Source: Abditibacteriaceae bacterium (GTDB lineage: Bacteria > Armatimonadota > Abditibacteriia > Abditibacteriales > Abditibacteriaceae). Taken from it: 64,000 nucleotides of DNA. The stretch covers positions 124,001 through 188,000 of the forward strand of contig JAFAZH010000025.1 in the NCBI GenBank assembly GCA_019239895.1. Reading direction: 5' to 3'. How positions within the stretch are numbered: position 1 is the first letter of the stretch; each line of letters starts with the position of its first letter. Positions 53,017 through 61,887 of the stretch are shown piece by piece. A model generated the notes under the pieces. The model was not told where the DNA came from. It was given only the letters and a program-made list of their open reading frames with translations, and searched no databases. Position numbers and translations under genes: made by a program.

Positions 53017-53529
53017 CTACAGGGGATGCGCACGCAGCAACTTTAACAACTCAGCATTCAAATCCTCGTGCCGCATATTGTAGCGCCACTCGCACTCTTT
53101 TAGATGCAAATACAACGTGTGCCCCGAAACGCCGTAAAACTTTTGCAAACGCTTGCGGGCGAAGTGGCGAAAATCTTCCATTTCCGCAGGGGAAGCTAAA
53201 CCCGGAGTTGACTTCATTAAACGCTGGGTCGCCCGCAACTCACCCTTACCCTTAGCGTGGTTCGCCTCACTTGCTCCACGTCGCAAGTAATCCTCCATCA
53301 CCAACTGCAATTCACTCGCAGGTAATGAAGAAGAGCGATCACACTCCTCCGCCAGTCTCTGCCGTATTTTGAGGAAGATCGTGTTAGCCGTTTTTCGCGT
53401 TAGGTTAGTTAACTGGGCTACATCCGCCGCCGAGAGGTCTAACGTAAAGTAATGCACTAATTGACGAAACTTTCTTTCAGAGATGTGTGCATGGCGATAA
53501 TACTTATTTTTAGGCTCCATACAAGCCAT
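53017..53529 (-). CDS. IS1595-like transposase remnant lacking the catalytic core
   Basis: Protein of 170 aa. The N-terminus (YRHAHISERKFRQLVHYFTLDLSAADVAQLTNLTRKTANTIFLKIRQRL) is the helix-turn-helix of IS1595/ISXO2-type transposases. The last 45 residues (FYGVSGHTLYLHLKECEWRYNMR) are the usual C-terminus. The DDE-type core of roughly 120-150 residues between them is missing and replaced by a short helical linker, without stop or shift. This is either an internally deleted transposase or a DNA-binding protein that has been kept. It lies just upstream of the glycosylation operon. No terminal inverted repeats were found. Confidence 0.72.
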   Translation of the reverse strand: MACMEPKNKYYRHAHISERKFRQLVHYFTLDLSAADVAQLTNLTRKTANTIFLKIRQRLAEECDRSSSLPASELQLVMEDYLRRGASEANHAKGKGELRATQRLMKSTPGLASPAEMEDFRHFARKRLQKFYGVSGHTLYLHLKECEWRYNMRHEDLNAELLKLLRAHPL

Positions 53530-53771
53530 TCACGCTAACGGCATTCCGCCTTAAATACTCTAGAATGCAAACTGTAAACTACTCTAGATGAACTTAATTA
53601 TGGAAATAAGCTAATGTACGGTAACGCACAAAGTCCGGTGATTTTTAACAGCCAAGGCAGGGGAAGTATTAAAATCTTCAGTTTAGATTCGTGCCAAACC
53701 GATCCGCTTAATGGGAGGGAATTTTTTCTTGACGGGGATAACAGAAAGTTTTGTCGTCTAAAGTCGCCTAC
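53530..53771. other. 242-bp intergenic region
   Basis: AT-rich. The octamer actctaga occurs twice within 25 nt near 53558-53588, in the direction of the IS-like gene's promoter. Nothing else is recognised. Confidence 0.3.
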
Positions 53772-56015
53772 TTACCAGGAATAGATATTGGACTCACAGG
53801 GTACCCAGCGATCAGTGAAGCTTTGGCCATTACCGATCAAACGGCCTGTCCGCTCATTCTTTAAGCCCGTGATGGGGGCCTGAAATTGAAGATTGATATC
53901 AACAGGTGCATCCGTAATCAGACCATTCACGGTGCCTGCATTGTTTACCTTCGCCATGCGCAGCGGGTTCATCACGATACATAAATAGTGCTTACCGTTC
54001 TTCTTCCAGAAGAGGCGCTCCGCTAAGGGCAATTCCTTACCACCTGATAGCACGCGCACACGAGGTTGCAGGGCTACCGTCTTAGCATCCTGCCGCCATT
54101 GCAGTTGCTCGGTTAAGCGTTGACGATACTTCTGTCCTTCATCGCCTGCGCGCGCGATCAAGTAAGGCAGCGGCGTCCAGTTCATGTAGTAAGTTGAGCC
54201 ATTACCAAACTGGTTGCTGACACCCGACGCTACGCCTTCGACAGTATCTTGAGCCTGCGCCTTACCAGTAGGATGCAGGCTGCGTTCATAAAGAGTCATG
54301 CCACTACGGTCTCGGCGTGCGCCCGCGTAAGACAGGCGTGAGGCCAGAGGTTGCCCACCCAGTTCGGCGTTTACTTCGGCGATAGCTTTGCCATCTAGTA
54401 CCCCCTGACCTGCATTGCGCTGCACGCCAAACACATCATCCAACGCACCGGAGGCACGCCCTTTACCATGCTCGTCAAAGACACCAGGCAGATAATCGGC
54501 AATAAGAGTGCCGCCCTGCCTGACCCACTCCCGAATCGCTGCGGCTTCGGCATCCGACAAAGCCAGGGTGCGCGGCAGAATCAGCACATGATAGCCATTG
54601 AGTGCCGCCGCACCACGTTGCAACACATCTCGATAGGAAACGAAGTTGTATTGGAAGCCGGAGTCCTCCAAGAGTTTTGTCCACGCCGCGCGATTCAGAA
54701 TATCCGTTGCGTTATCATTGTTCATGGCAGAGCGGCGATTGACCCAGGTGCGGCCATGCGGTTGGATGTCCATGAACCACGAGGTAGCGATGCTGGGCTG
54801 CGAGTAATAGAGCGCGATGCCATCGTGTTCAAAAGTAGCATCGGGGAAGATTTCACTAACTGGCCCCTGCACTTCTTTGAAGGTATCCGCCAGAGCTTGC
54901 ACTTCCGGGCGCACCTGCCCATTCTGGAACCAGGGGCCTTTATCGCTTTCTGGCCAGCAGATGACGCCCCGGTCGCCATGCACCAGATAATACCAGAGAA
55001 ACCACTTATCCATCGCTGCGTTGTCGCTCAGAAAATAAGTCTGTACATGCGGCTTAGTCTGGCCCCAGAAAGAGCGCAGGATCTCATTGGTGCTGCCAAT
55101 GTCATACGCCTCCATCCACTGCACCGCGTCCCGCAGCAGCGCATAATCGTAACCTCCATAAGTGGAGGGAGCCTGGCCACCCACAAAGCCCGCCGGAGTA
55201 TTGGGGTCAAGCGCATTGGCATCACGGCGCAAGTCCGTTAGCAAATCGGCCCAGGCGGTATTCATGAAACTACGATGATCCAGCCAGGGTGCGAGATTCC
55301 AGTGGTCAAAAGTCTGCTCGTGGAAGTGCCGGATGTCATCTACACCCTGTGGCTCGACCTCTTCCCATTTCGTGAATTTACTGCCCCACTCCGCATTCAG
55401 TTTTTCGATTGTGCCATATTGGGTCTGTAACCAGGTGCGGAAATGGTTCAATCCTTCTGGTGACCAATCCACATCGGCAGGTGAGGTGAAGGACGTGACG
55501 GAAATCTCATCATCGAAGGCGTAGGCCAAAGCTGGCCCGGTGCGTGCCCGTGTAATGTTCTCTTGTAACCGCTGCTTCATGCGCGCCAGCACTGTCGGGT
55601 CCCAGATACTATGTGGACGCTGGGGGCGGCTGCGGTTATCACGGTAGGTCTTAAAGAAAGCGTCCCACTCATCGGGCCGGATATAAAGATCACCCTTGCC
55701 CGCGGAATGATCTACATAATAGGGATAGTTGTTCGCCTTGGCAAAATTAAGCAGTTCATCAGAGAAACCGTTATCTAGATGCAAAGCGTGTAGGTTCACA
55801 CTTTCATAAAGCCGCTTGGCCTCTGGCCCCGGTGGTGGCGTCTTATATTGATACACCATCATCTCAAAACGCTTCCAGCGGTTGGTTGTAGCTTGATTGG
55901 AAGCCTCATCCTGGCTGTAGGCTATATTTGCGGATATTATTAAAGCGACACCTGCCAGCAGAACTGACAGCACCGAAGTAACAGCTTTGGCACTACCAAG
56001 ATTTAATATCTTCAT
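53772..56015 (-). CDS. Secreted GH42-like (beta-galactosidase-type) glycosidase
   Basis: Protein of about 747 aa with a signal or anchor sequence (VTSVLSVLLAGVALIISANIAYS). The N-terminal TIM-barrel part contains GPALAYAFDDEISVTSFTSPADVDWSPEGLNHFRTWLQTQYG, which matches the acid/base segment of GH42 enzymes (a Glu after the DD), and later WSPEGLNHF. The second part resembles the trimerisation/amidotransferase-like domain (YHVLILPRTLALSDAEAAAIREWVRQGGTLIADYLPG). Start ATG 56015 is preferred, with AAGGA 7 nt upstream, over the ATG six codons earlier. Likely an exported glycosidase acting on galactosides or related sugars. Confidence 0.78.
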   Translation of the reverse strand: MKILNLGSAKAVTSVLSVLLAGVALIISANIAYSQDEASNQATTNRWKRFEMMVYQYKTPPPGPEAKRLYESVNLHALHLDNGFSDELLNFAKANNYPYYVDHSAGKGDLYIRPDEWDAFFKTYRDNRSRPQRPHSIWDPTVLARMKQRLQENITRARTGPALAYAFDDEISVTSFTSPADVDWSPEGLNHFRTWLQTQYGTIEKLNAEWGSKFTKWEEVEPQGVDDIRHFHEQTFDHWNLAPWLDHRSFMNTAWADLLTDLRRDANALDPNTPAGFVGGQAPSTYGGYDYALLRDAVQWMEAYDIGSTNEILRSFWGQTKPHVQTYFLSDNAAMDKWFLWYYLVHGDRGVICWPESDKGPWFQNGQVRPEVQALADTFKEVQGPVSEIFPDATFEHDGIALYYSQPSIATSWFMDIQPHGRTWVNRRSAMNNDNATDILNRAAWTKLLEDSGFQYNFVSYRDVLQRGAAALNGYHVLILPRTLALSDAEAAAIREWVRQGGTLIADYLPGVFDEHGKGRASGALDDVFGVQRNAGQGVLDGKAIAEVNAELGGQPLASRLSYAGARRDRSGMTLYERSLHPTGKAQAQDTVEGVASGVSNQFGNGSTYYMNWTPLPYLIARAGDEGQKYRQRLTEQLQWRQDAKTVALQPRVRVLSGGKELPLAERLFWKKNGKHYLCIVMNPLRMAKVNNAGTVNGLITDAPVDINLQFQAPITGLKNERTGRLIGNGQSFTDRWVPCESNIYSW

Positions 56016-56040
56016 AAAGAAATCCTTATTCATTTCCTAA

Positions 56041-56174
56041 GCTGGGCCTATAAAAGACCCGGCAGGAAGGCCGTTGGCCAAGCGTCCTACCGGACGCCAC
56101 GATAGAGTCATGGTTAGAGCCGTCCAGAGGACGGTTGGCTTTAGCCTTCCCGCCGGGTCTTTTATAGGCCCGGC
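56041..56174. repeat. Palindromic element, family B (copy 2)
   Basis: Outer 31-nt arms (gcctataaaagacccggc core) match at 29 of 31 positions between 56041-56071 and 56144-56174. Inner arms contain gcgtcctaccggacg and cgtccagaggacggttggct. It is the clean copy of the element at 20658-20814. It occupies most of the gap between the peptidase fusion and the glycosidase gene, both on the minus strand, and could form a strong hairpin in the mRNA. Confidence 0.88.
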
Positions 56175-56192
56175 TCCTGCTTGCTTTAATTC

Positions 56193-58964
56193 TCACAACC
56201 GACCTTGCTCCCTACAGTACTGTTTGAGGTTTTCACAATAGGGACAGTTGCAGCCTGGTTCCAGCAGCACTTCCGGTGTGGCACGCGCTACTGCTGCCTG
56301 AGCTTCGATGGCATCATGGCACAACATAGTGTGAATGACACTCTCTCCCAAGGGTACATCACAGATCAGACTATTGGCATACAGTTGCTCATAGGCCGGG
56401 TCGAAATTAACATGCCAGGGACAATTCGGCACCACAACCTCGCGCCTTGCCTCGTCTTCGATGATGGGACAAACCAGTTCCACGCCCGGCACTCCGGCCA
56501 GGTATTCACCAACATGCATGGAAGTATTGGCTTTCTTGCGAGCGAACATCAAAATCTTACCGCCTGCCTCGGCTAATCTGGCAATTGGGCTGCCTGCGCC
56601 CAGCGGCGGCTGAGTGTGATCGTGGCCCTGCAACAAAGGCGCAGCAAGTTTACCGAACGCTGCAAAAGAATGGGTCGGATGCAGGCTACGCTGCACCCCC
56701 GCACGCCGCCAGAAGTGATCAGTCACTGCTCCCACACGGGAGGCAGTCTGAGTCGGCTCATAAGCAGGGTGCCCCAACCACGAAAAGGTAAAGGTGGGCA
56801 ACATCAGCGTCCCGTCAGGTCCAAGTATATTGAGCAGCGTATCTATCAAACCAGCCGCCCCACCCTCAATGTAACCGAAGCCGCTTAAGGAGAAATGCCC
56901 CAACACCACATCGCCGCTCTTTAACCCAGCCTGCTCTAAGGCACTCCTGACTTCGCTCTGCGTTAGATAAGGACGTAAACGCACCAGTCTACGCTGTGCC
57001 AAAAATTCAAATACTCTTTCGAGATGCGGCACATCCATGGAGTGTTGACAATGCCGTTGGAGTAAGACGGCAATCTCCGCTGCCGTGCGTTTGCCATTGG
57101 CGAGCATGAGGGAATTTTGTAACCACAGTGATGCACCCCAACTCGAATCAATACCTAACTCATGCGTCACATAGGCACGCTCTGCATGGCTTAAATCTTC
57201 AAAGGCTAAAAACCCGCGAAATAATTTGACCGGAACACAGCGACTTACTGGCAGCGACTCCGCTTCCTCCCTTGCATTCACCTGCCAGAAGGCAGCAGCG
57301 CGTTCACGTATGCGTGCTTCTGCCTCAATACGAGCGTCCTGGATTTGTTGCTGTGCAGTGGCGGCTCGTTCAGCATAAAACTCACGCGGCAGCAACCGCA
57401 GGTCACCAATTAAGAAATCAACACCGGCGGTCACAGCTTCGGGGGTCGGCAAAATTTCGCTCTGAGGCACCAACCACCGCACCGAATCCAATCGTCTATT
57501 ATAGATGTCATTCAAAGCAACTACCTCGCGCCGTAGCGCACGCAGTTGCTCCGCATCCTTGATGGGACGTAATGAACGAGCAGCGGTTTGTCTCAAACTT
57601 TGCACCGCATGATCGGAGACCAGTTCACTCAGCCACAAGGCTTCGGATAGACCGGCGTTGACCACAAAACCGGCATAGGTGGCCGTGACACGAGCCATGT
57701 CGCGCAACATGCGGCCACAGATACGGTCGGGGGTATCAAGCGGCAAGTGATGGGTCGCGCTATAGTGGTAAATGCAGGGTGTCGGTGCGCCAATGAGTGG
57801 TTCACTGAAAACATTATCAATAACATCGGCAGCCACGCGCTTCCAGCGAAAGAGAGGAGTCTCCCCGGCCACGCGCTCTAATAACTCCGCCAGCAACTCT
57901 TCGCCAAAAGACGGCAAAGCGGCAAAGCTGTCAGTCAAGGTACACGTTGAGGTAACCTCGTTCTGGTCGGTGCCGACCGTATCAATGTTCAGGCCAAGGC
58001 GAATGTGCTTAGTTTCTTCAGGGTTTTGCACGAGGGCATTAAAGCCGCGTACTTCCATCGGAAAGAGCAAGCGGATGCCACGCTGCAACGGCGGCATTTC
58101 ACCCGCCTCAACCATAGCGCCGATAGCGCGCAACGCCTCCAAACCCACTGCTACCTGAGAACAGTTATCATCCGCGCCGAACTCATCATAGTGACCAGTA
58201 ATGACAATCTCTTCGGGCAAAAGTCCGGGTAAGCGGCCACTCACTACCGGAAGCATACCATCATAATGACGCGTTTTGACCAGGGCGTGCAGGCGCACTG
58301 TCTCTCCGGTTTGCACTCTGGCGCGCAGTTGTTGGCCCTGATGGGGTGAGATCGAAAAGCCAAAGCCTTTAGTGGGGTCATCCCACGGCGGGATGGTGTA
58401 ATTGTGCCACTCGTTGGTATCGTTGAGATAGTCCCCTTCTTTGAAGAACCGTCGCCCAACGCGACCATCACAGATAATGCCAAATGCCCCCGCTCGCATC
58501 ACGGCCTGGTTGAACTCGACACCAGAACAGGATGTCAACACCAGCTTGCCCGTAACCTGATGTGAGTTGCATTCGTTGAGGCTATCGGCAACCACAACTT
58601 CGGCAGTGATGCCTTCATCGGCGGTTGGCCTGCTATAGAGCATCAGGCTTGTTGGATTAGCCCCATAATCAGCCAACAGATGCGGCGTGCCATCACCTGT
58701 CACATCACAGAGACGGGCACTCTCGACATCATAGGCCTTTGGCATCACCCAGCCGCCGTAGGCGGTCTTACCATCGGCGGGAGCCTCTATCAGTCGCACA
58801 TCCGACAGGCCAGCTTGCTCCATCTTCGAGGCGATGAGTCGGGCCAAGGAGTTTATCTTATCGAAGGATGACCAGCGGGATAGCGCGAAGAACTCAGCGA
58901 TGTCGGCTTGCATCCGTTCCACCGATAGATACGCCGCTACCCCCTGCCACAGTGATTCATACAT
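56193..58964 (-). CDS. Fusion of M28-type peptidase (with PA domain) and AAC(3)-family acetyltransferase
   Basis: Protein of about 923 aa. Residues about 60-430: M28 zinc-aminopeptidase fold with an inserted PA-type segment (NECNSHQVTGKLVLTSCSG...AFGIICDG). Metal ligands: HYDEF, GADDNCSQVAVGLEAL, a Glu in FPMEVRGF, NIDTVG and HYSATHHLPLDTPDRI. Residues about 640-900: AAC(3)-like domain, GDVVLGHFSLSGFGYIEGGAAGLIDTLL, GTLMLPTFTFSW and HPTHSFAAFGKLAAPLL. A helical linker and a Cys-rich end (CNCPYCENLKQYC) complete it. No signal peptide is apparent. ATG 58964 is preferred over GTG 59006, which would overlap the upstream gene. Such a protein could trim and acetylate an amino compound. Substrate unknown. 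Confidence 0.8.
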   Translation of the reverse strand: MYESLWQGVAAYLSVERMQADIAEFFALSRWSSFDKINSLARLIASKMEQAGLSDVRLIEAPADGKTAYGGWVMPKAYDVESARLCDVTGDGTPHLLADYGANPTSLMLYSRPTADEGITAEVVVADSLNECNSHQVTGKLVLTSCSGVEFNQAVMRAGAFGIICDGRVGRRFFKEGDYLNDTNEWHNYTIPPWDDPTKGFGFSISPHQGQQLRARVQTGETVRLHALVKTRHYDGMLPVVSGRLPGLLPEEIVITGHYDEFGADDNCSQVAVGLEALRAIGAMVEAGEMPPLQRGIRLLFPMEVRGFNALVQNPEETKHIRLGLNIDTVGTDQNEVTSTCTLTDSFAALPSFGEELLAELLERVAGETPLFRWKRVAADVIDNVFSEPLIGAPTPCIYHYSATHHLPLDTPDRICGRMLRDMARVTATYAGFVVNAGLSEALWLSELVSDHAVQSLRQTAARSLRPIKDAEQLRALRREVVALNDIYNRRLDSVRWLVPQSEILPTPEAVTAGVDFLIGDLRLLPREFYAERAATAQQQIQDARIEAEARIRERAAAFWQVNAREEAESLPVSRCVPVKLFRGFLAFEDLSHAERAYVTHELGIDSSWGASLWLQNSLMLANGKRTAAEIAVLLQRHCQHSMDVPHLERVFEFLAQRRLVRLRPYLTQSEVRSALEQAGLKSGDVVLGHFSLSGFGYIEGGAAGLIDTLLNILGPDGTLMLPTFTFSWLGHPAYEPTQTASRVGAVTDHFWRRAGVQRSLHPTHSFAAFGKLAAPLLQGHDHTQPPLGAGSPIARLAEAGGKILMFARKKANTSMHVGEYLAGVPGVELVCPIIEDEARREVVVPNCPWHVNFDPAYEQLYANSLICDVPLGESVIHTMLCHDAIEAQAAVARATPEVLLEPGCNCPYCENLKQYCREQGRL

Positions 58965-58986
58965 AGCGGGAATTAAGAGGACGTGC

Positions 58987-59799
58987 TTACCTGGATTTAA
59001 CCCCACAAAAAATCATCTGCGGCGAGTTTGGCCCTAAGGGGCGACTGCGATAATCGCCATAAAACGTCTCGACTTCAAAGCCAGTCTGCATAAACAATAA
59101 CTGCATCTCACGAGGGTAATAGACGTGGCTCTGGAAGTCGCTGATGGAACGCTCTGGTGGCGCGTCTGCGACAAACTTATCATAGAGGAAGCGAATACTC
59201 GCGCGCTGTTCATGCGCCAGATAGCGAGTCGTTTTATAGCGGATGAGACGGGTCTGCGTCGCTTCATCGAAGGTATCGAGATCAACCTCGACTAACTCAC
59301 GCGCCGGAGAGCGGAACGAGTCGGCATAAGCTCCTTGATCGGGCATGGTGACATCTACCACAAAACGTCCGCCCGGCAGCAGGTTCTCATAGGCGCAGCG
59401 CCAGGCTGCGAGTTGGTCTTCGAGCGTCAGCAGATGGCAGACCGAAGAGCAGGGCGTGACGATGACATCAAAAGGCTGCTCAGCCTTCCAGGTGCGCATG
59501 TCGCCTTCCGCCAGACTCAGCCGCTCCTGCGCCGCAGACGAGGCTTCCTCCTGTCTTTTACGCGCCGCTTCCAGCATCTCTGGCACCAGTTCCAACCCCA
59601 CCACATCAAAGCCTTCCCTGGCTCCGGCTTCGGCCAGCGGCACGGTCACCCGCCCATTGCCACAGGCCAGTTCCAGCACGCGCTGTGGCTTCAGTCGGCC
59701 CAGCAATGAGACGAAAAATTCAATATCATCCGTATCGCCCACATGCTCTAAATCATAGTCGCTGGGGCGTTGGTAAATAGCTTCAGGAGTTTCCGGCAT
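58987..59799 (-). CDS. Class I SAM-dependent methyltransferase
   Basis: Protein of 270 aa. Motif I VLELACGNGRVTVPLAEAG is typical of Methyltransf_25/11-type enzymes; FDVIVTPCSSVCHLL is motif II-like and GGRFVVDVTMPDQ motif III-like. The C-terminal beta-rich part (YKTTRYLAHEQRASIRFLYDKF) suggests a small-molecule substrate. ATG 59799 is used because AAGGA lies 11 nt upstream and the longer frame has no family match. It precedes the M28/AAC(3) fusion by 22 bp, so the two enzymes probably act on one compound. The next gene upstream is divergent. Confidence 0.85.
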   Translation of the reverse strand: MPETPEAIYQRPSDYDLEHVGDTDDIEFFVSLLGRLKPQRVLELACGNGRVTVPLAEAGAREGFDVVGLELVPEMLEAARKRQEEASSAAQERLSLAEGDMRTWKAEQPFDVIVTPCSSVCHLLTLEDQLAAWRCAYENLLPGGRFVVDVTMPDQGAYADSFRSPARELVEVDLDTFDEATQTRLIRYKTTRYLAHEQRASIRFLYDKFVADAPPERSISDFQSHVYYPREMQLLFMQTGFEVETFYGDYRSRPLGPNSPQMIFCGVKSR

Positions 59800-60005
59800 G
59801 GAGTCAGTTTCCTTCTCTCTGGAATGAGCATCTTGATACCCATTCGATTGTTGACTAATAAGGCATTCTATGAGAAATGGAAAGCCCTCTGCAATATGCG
59901 AAAGGCTCCCGGCAAGATAAAGTTTCTGAATTACAGCACCCATCTGTCCTAAATAGAGGAATAGATAATATACTTCTCACACGCACTAAACTGTCAAAGG
60001 ACTTT

Positions 60006-61841
60006 ATGAGCTTTCTGGATATGGCCTTAAATGCTGGGCACGCACAAATCATTACTGAAGGCAAAACGGAAAAGATTCACTACCTAGCGGTCAACCATAA
60101 GGAAAACTGGGCCGACCCAGAAGAAAAGGTGCGAGCCGAATATTGGGCTGAATTGATTCATCGCTATGAATATGACCCGCGATGTATCGCCGTTGAATTT
60201 CTGGTGCCCGACCGCCAGCCCTTTGACCGTGCGGACTTAGTTGTCTTTCATGATGTTGAACGAAAAAAGCCTTTTGCTGTCTTAGAATGTAAAAGAGATG
60301 GCATTTCGGACAAGGAATTTCAACAGGCCATCGAGCAAGCTTTTGGCAATGCCACCTGGAGCAAGTTACGTTGTGATTATATGGGAGTGGTGGCGGGTAA
60401 CACGCGCCACTTTCTGGATGTGACAGACAAATATCCCGCGCTTGAACGAACGGATAACATTATCGCCGACCTGCCCGTGCGTTATGGCAAACCGCAGGAG
60501 TGGCGCTATTTCAAAGGTGGCCAGTTGGATATTCACCCGGTAGCGGATTACGAACTCAGTGCCGCCTTGAAGAAGTGCCATCAAACGATCTGGGGCGGTG
60601 GCGAGTTTACGCCGCCCGCTGCCTTTGGCGAAATGTGCAAAGTCATCTTTGTCAAAATTGCCGATGAAAAGTTGCCGCGCAAGAAAGGCGACCCCTATGC
60701 CATGCAAATCAAAACGCATGAATCGGTAGATAAGCTCGCCCGCCGCGTCCATGACCTGTACGATGTCCACCGCGATAAAGACCCCGAAGTTTTTAATGAC
60801 CCGATTCGCATCCGCGACCGCAAACTGCAAACGGTGGTTTCGCACTTGCAATCGCTCAATATCAATGACACGCGAGTGGACGTAAAGGGGTTGGCTTTTG
60901 AGACGTTTCAACGTGACTTTTTCACGGGTGATGCAGGACAATATTTTACGCCGCGCACGATTGTGCAATTCGCAGTTACGCTCCTCGACCCGCAAGCCGA
61001 ACAGCGCGTCTTGGACCCGGCCTGTGGTTCGGGCGGCTTTCTGGTGCATACGCTCGATCATGTGCGCCAACAGGCAGGCCAGTTTTACGACCCGGACGAT
61101 ATTAAGGAGCGCGACCACTGGCGTGCCCACTGGCGTGCCCACTGGCACGACTTTGCGGAGAAGCGTCTCTTTGGCATTGAGATTAGTGGCGACATTTCGC
61201 GGGTCGCCAAGATGAACATGATTGTGGATGACGATGGGCATACCAATGTGGTGCGCCATGACGCTCTAGAATTAATTGAGCGCATCGCCAACGATAGCAA
61301 AAATCCTGGCTTTAAAGCCAACAGTTTTGACCTGATTCTGACCAACCCACCGTTTGGCGGGCAAATCAAGCAGGCCGAAAGCGACTATCTGGAACACTAT
61401 GAGTTGGGTAATAGCGTGGATAGCAAAGGCCGCAAAAAAGTCCGCAACGCGCAAAAGACCGAGATTCTGTTTCTCGAACGCATCTGGCAATTCTTGAAGC
61501 CTGGCACCGGACGCGCGGCGGTGGTAATGCCCGATGGCGTGCTGACCAATTCCAGTCTGCAATATGTGCGCGACTTTCTGCTCGACAGGTTCGAGTTGCA
61601 AGCGGTGATTTCCCTGCCGCAGACTGCTTTTGCCCATTTTGGCGCGGGCGTCAAAAGCAGCCTGATCGTGGTGCGCAAACGCAAGGATAACGAAAAGCCC
61701 GGCGACGACGAAGCGATTTTTATGGCCGCGCCGGAGAAAATCGGCTATGACGCAACCGGGCGACCCTGTGAGAACCAACTCCCCGAAGTCTTGGAACAGT
61801 TCCGCGCTTTCCAGAAGAATCCTCAACCTTTTTTCGTCTAA
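60006..61841 (+). CDS. BcgI-like restriction-modification subunit (PD-(D/E)xK nuclease plus N6-adenine methylase)
   Basis: Protein of 611 aa. The N-terminal 150 residues are an HSDR_N-like nuclease: DRADLVVFHD with Asp77 and FAVLECKRD with Glu94 and Lys96. The methylase follows an HsdM-type helical domain: motif I VLDPACGSGGFL, motif IV LILTNPPFGG. No helicase is present. Start ATG 60006 has AAAGGA just upstream; the earlier extension (to 59877) has no domain and overlaps the divergent promoter region. With a separate specificity gene after it, the arrangement is that of BcgI-type enzymes, which cut on both sides of a bipartite site and methylate adenine. A 12-bp in-frame tandem repeat (61119-61142) encodes HWRAHWRAHW. 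Confidence 0.85.
   Translation: MSFLDMALNAGHAQIITEGKTEKIHYLAVNHKENWADPEEKVRAEYWAELIHRYEYDPRCIAVEFLVPDRQPFDRADLVVFHDVERKKPFAVLECKRDGISDKEFQQAIEQAFGNATWSKLRCDYMGVVAGNTRHFLDVTDKYPALERTDNIIADLPVRYGKPQEWRYFKGGQLDIHPVADYELSAALKKCHQTIWGGGEFTPPAAFGEMCKVIFVKIADEKLPRKKGDPYAMQIKTHESVDKLARRVHDLYDVHRDKDPEVFNDPIRIRDRKLQTVVSHLQSLNINDTRVDVKGLAFETFQRDFFTGDAGQYFTPRTIVQFAVTLLDPQAEQRVLDPACGSGGFLVHTLDHVRQQAGQFYDPDDIKERDHWRAHWRAHWHDFAEKRLFGIEISGDISRVAKMNMIVDDDGHTNVVRHDALELIERIANDSKNPGFKANSFDLILTNPPFGGQIKQAESDYLEHYELGNSVDSKGRKKVRNAQKTEILFLERIWQFLKPGTGRAAVVMPDGVLTNSSLQYVRDFLLDRFELQAVISLPQTAFAHFGAGVKSSLIVVRKRKDNEKPGDDEAIFMAAPEKIGYDATGRPCENQLPEVLEQFRAFQKNPQPFFV
61119..61142 (+). repeat. 12-bp tandem repeat in the methylase coding region
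   Basis: The unit tggcgtgcccac is present twice, giving WRAHWRAH; a third partial unit follows. Slippage would keep the frame. Confidence 0.85.
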
Positions 61842-61842
61842 A

Positions 61843-61887
61843 CCCCGTCGCACCCGGCGAACTTTCTTACTTCGCCGTGCGACGGGG
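61843..61887 (+). promoter_or_regulatory. Strong hairpin over the hsdS-like start codon
   Basis: The stem pairs ccccgtcgcac..cggcgaa (61843-61861) with ttcgccgtgcgacgggg (61871-61887): 17 bp with a two-base bulge and a nine-base loop. The GTG start of the specificity gene (61877) lies in the 3' arm, and the arms begin 2 nt after the methylase stop. Such a fold would hide the start and could delay or limit specificity subunit synthesis relative to the methylase. It might instead be a terminator or a small palindromic insert. Confidence 0.6.

Noticed and set aside
53017..53771. Intact insertion sequence around the IS1595-like gene
   Set aside because: No terminal inverted repeats or target duplications seen, and the catalytic core is absent.
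54468..55241. 257-codon open frame on the plus strand
   Set aside because: Complement of the GH42-like gene; composition and position make it a shadow.
59877..60005. Longer N-terminus for the BcgI-like subunit
   Set aside because: No domain, in the divergent promoter region; ATG 60006 has a clear AAAGGA ribosome-binding site.
60366..61259. 297-codon open frame on the minus strand
   Set aside because: Antisense to the conserved methylase motifs of the restriction-modification gene; no family resemblance.
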